This document shows positions 63,028 to 64,000 of a DNA stretch of 64,000 bases, one piece after another. The stretch covers positions 2,418,001 through 2,482,000 of the forward strand of contig NZ_CP049990.1 of NCBI RefSeq assembly GCF_011388195.1, written 5' to 3'. Every line of letters starts with the position of its first letter. Position 1 is the stretch's first letter. Origin of the DNA: Pusillimonas sp. DMV24BSW_D (GTDB lineage Bacteria; Pseudomonadota; Gammaproteobacteria; Burkholderiales; Burkholderiaceae_B). The notes under the pieces are model-generated. The model searched no databases. It worked only from the letters and a program-made list of their open reading frames with translations, and had not been told where the DNA came from. The translations under genes were made by a program, and so were the position numbers.

Positions 63028-64000
63028 ATGACTACATTGCACAACTCAAACATGACTCAGCACAAAGTAACAACGCACAACCTTGGCTTTCCCCGAATTG
63101 GCCCAAATCGCGAACTGAAGTTCGCCTTGGAGGCATACTGGAAAGGTGAGTCAAGTGACAATGAACTAGATCGTACCGCCGCTCAATTACGCACCCAAAA
63201 CTGGCAATGGCAAAACAAACTGGATTGGGCACCTGTAGGCGAATTTTCCTTCTACGACCACGTTCTGGACACCAGCTTTATGCTGGGTAACATTCCCGAA
63301 CGGTTTCGTACATTGCCGGAAAAGGAACTTGACCGCTATTTTCAAGTGGCCCGGGGTCGGGCCGCCGGTGAAATGACCAAATGGTTCGACACCAATTACC
63401 ACTATATCGTGCCCGAATTCAATCGCAGCACGCTTTTTGCATTGAACGCGACTTCGTTGTTAAAGCAGATTGAGCAAGCGCAAACGGAAAATGTGCGTGC
63501 CAAGCCCGTTATTCTCGGCCCGGTTACGTACCTTGCACTGGGCAAATCCACCGACGGGGTGAATCCACTGGATTTGCTTGAGTCTTTATTACCCGTGTAC
63601 GGCGAGCTGTTAAATATGCTGGCAGCGAAGGGAATTGAATGGGTACAAATTGACGAACCCATATTAGTGACCGAATTAGCACCTGAGTGGGCGAACGCAT
63701 TAAGTATTGCCTATCACACCTTGAAAAGTGCGCCCATCAAAATACTACTGGCAACCTATTTTGGCAGCTTGCAGGAAAATGCCTACTTGGCCGCCAACCT
63801 GCCGGTGGCGGGGTTACATATTGATGCCGTGCGCGGCCGGCACGATATTACGCCGCTACTGAACCTGCTCCCCCAGCACCGTGTTTTGTCGCTTGGTGTT
63901 ATCGATGGGCGCAACATCTGGAAAACCGACTTAAACGCAACCCTTGATTGGCTTGAACCTATTGCTCAGCAGTTGGACGACCGGCTATGGCTGGCGCCGT
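63028..64000 (+). CDS. metE: Cobalamin-independent methionine synthase, N-terminal part (runs off the right edge)
   Basis: MetE transfers methyl from methyltetrahydropteroyl-triglutamate to homocysteine. About 320 of some 760 residues are present. The family opening is clear: [59 protein letters not shown], and later [16 protein letters not shown] and WVQIDEPIL. The catalytic zinc site lies beyond the edge. Two in-frame ATGs, 63028 and 63052, are possible; neither has a clear Shine-Dalgarno, and I give the longer. Confidence 0.93.
   Translation, partial: MTTLHNSNMTQHKVTTHNLGFPRIGPNRELKFALEAYWKGESSDNELDRTAAQLRTQNWQWQNKLDWAPVGEFSFYDHVLDTSFMLGNIPERFRTLPEKELDRYFQVARGRAAGEMTKWFDTNYHYIVPEFNRSTLFALNATSLLKQIEQAQTENVRAKPVILGPVTYLALGKSTDGVNPLDLLESLLPVYGELLNMLAAKGIEWVQIDEPILVTELAPEWANALSIAYHTLKSAPIKILLATYFGSLQENAYLAANLPVAGLHIDAVRGRHDITPLLNLLPQHRVLSLGVIDGRNIWKTDLNATLDWLEPIAQQLDDRLWLAP

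Overview
The window reads as chromosomal DNA of a betaproteobacterium of the order Burkholderiales, most like the Alcaligenaceae (Bordetella / Pusillimonas / Castellaniella type). The basis is the gene content: recA-recX-sucCD and hemCD-hemX-hemY neighbourhoods, a GreB opening [10 protein letters not shown], and a full beta-ketoadipate pathway with PcaQ, PcaR-like and AraC-type regulators. No species can be named from the sequence alone.

Layout. 1-2 kb: the 5' part of purL and greB; greB is in frame with an upstream DUF192 domain. 1.9-10.7 kb (minus): a compact Tad/Flp pilus operon in which nearly every gene overlaps or abuts the next (pilin-like protein, TadG-like, TadE-like, unknown exported protein, CpaB/RcpC, secretin RcpA/CpaC, FHA-TadA ATPase, TadB, TadC). 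No prepilin peptidase and no TadZ are present here. 10.8-14.9 kb: a TetR regulator, then a three-gene operon (Rieske oxygenase, FAD monooxygenase, periplasmic binding protein). 15-28.5 kb: an aromatic catabolism cluster: a PAS chemoreceptor, pcaB, a PcaC-PcaD fusion, pcaQ, pcaHG, a Fur-box-controlled cytochrome c/FTR1 iron permease, an IclR regulator, pcaIJ, an AraC regulator and pobA. Together these take 4-hydroxybenzoate through protocatechuate to 3-oxoadipyl-CoA; the final thiolase PcaF is not in the window.

28.5-41.8 kb is core genome: ppa, hemY, hemX, hemD, hemC, sucD, sucC, a DUF2889 gene, recX and recA (with an SOS box), rdgC, an aspartate carbamoyltransferase carrying an N-terminal helix-turn-helix, and a lipoprotein. 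41.9-44.6 kb is a looser, accessory-looking stretch: a CAT-anticodon tRNA, an ISL3-family transposase remnant, an exported ankyrin-repeat protein, several very small genes and two facing DnaA boxes. 44.6-53.8 kb: a 2,120-residue glycine-rich autotransporter lies downstream of a response regulator and a 7TMR-DISM histidine kinase; the autotransporter's ribosome-binding region sits in a perfect 12-bp hairpin. 53.9-58.3 kb: a polyamine-type ABC importer. 58.3-59.4 kb: a RES/Xre toxin-antitoxin pair. 59.6-64 kb: a cold-shock protein, a KtrAB-type potassium uptake pair, metR and the 5' part of metE.

The least ordinary items are the RBS-masking hairpin and 9-nt repeats in front of the giant autotransporter, the HTH-fused aspartate carbamoyltransferase whose own promoter holds a 23-bp palindrome, the in-frame DUF192-GreB join, and the reversed PcaC-PcaD fusion.
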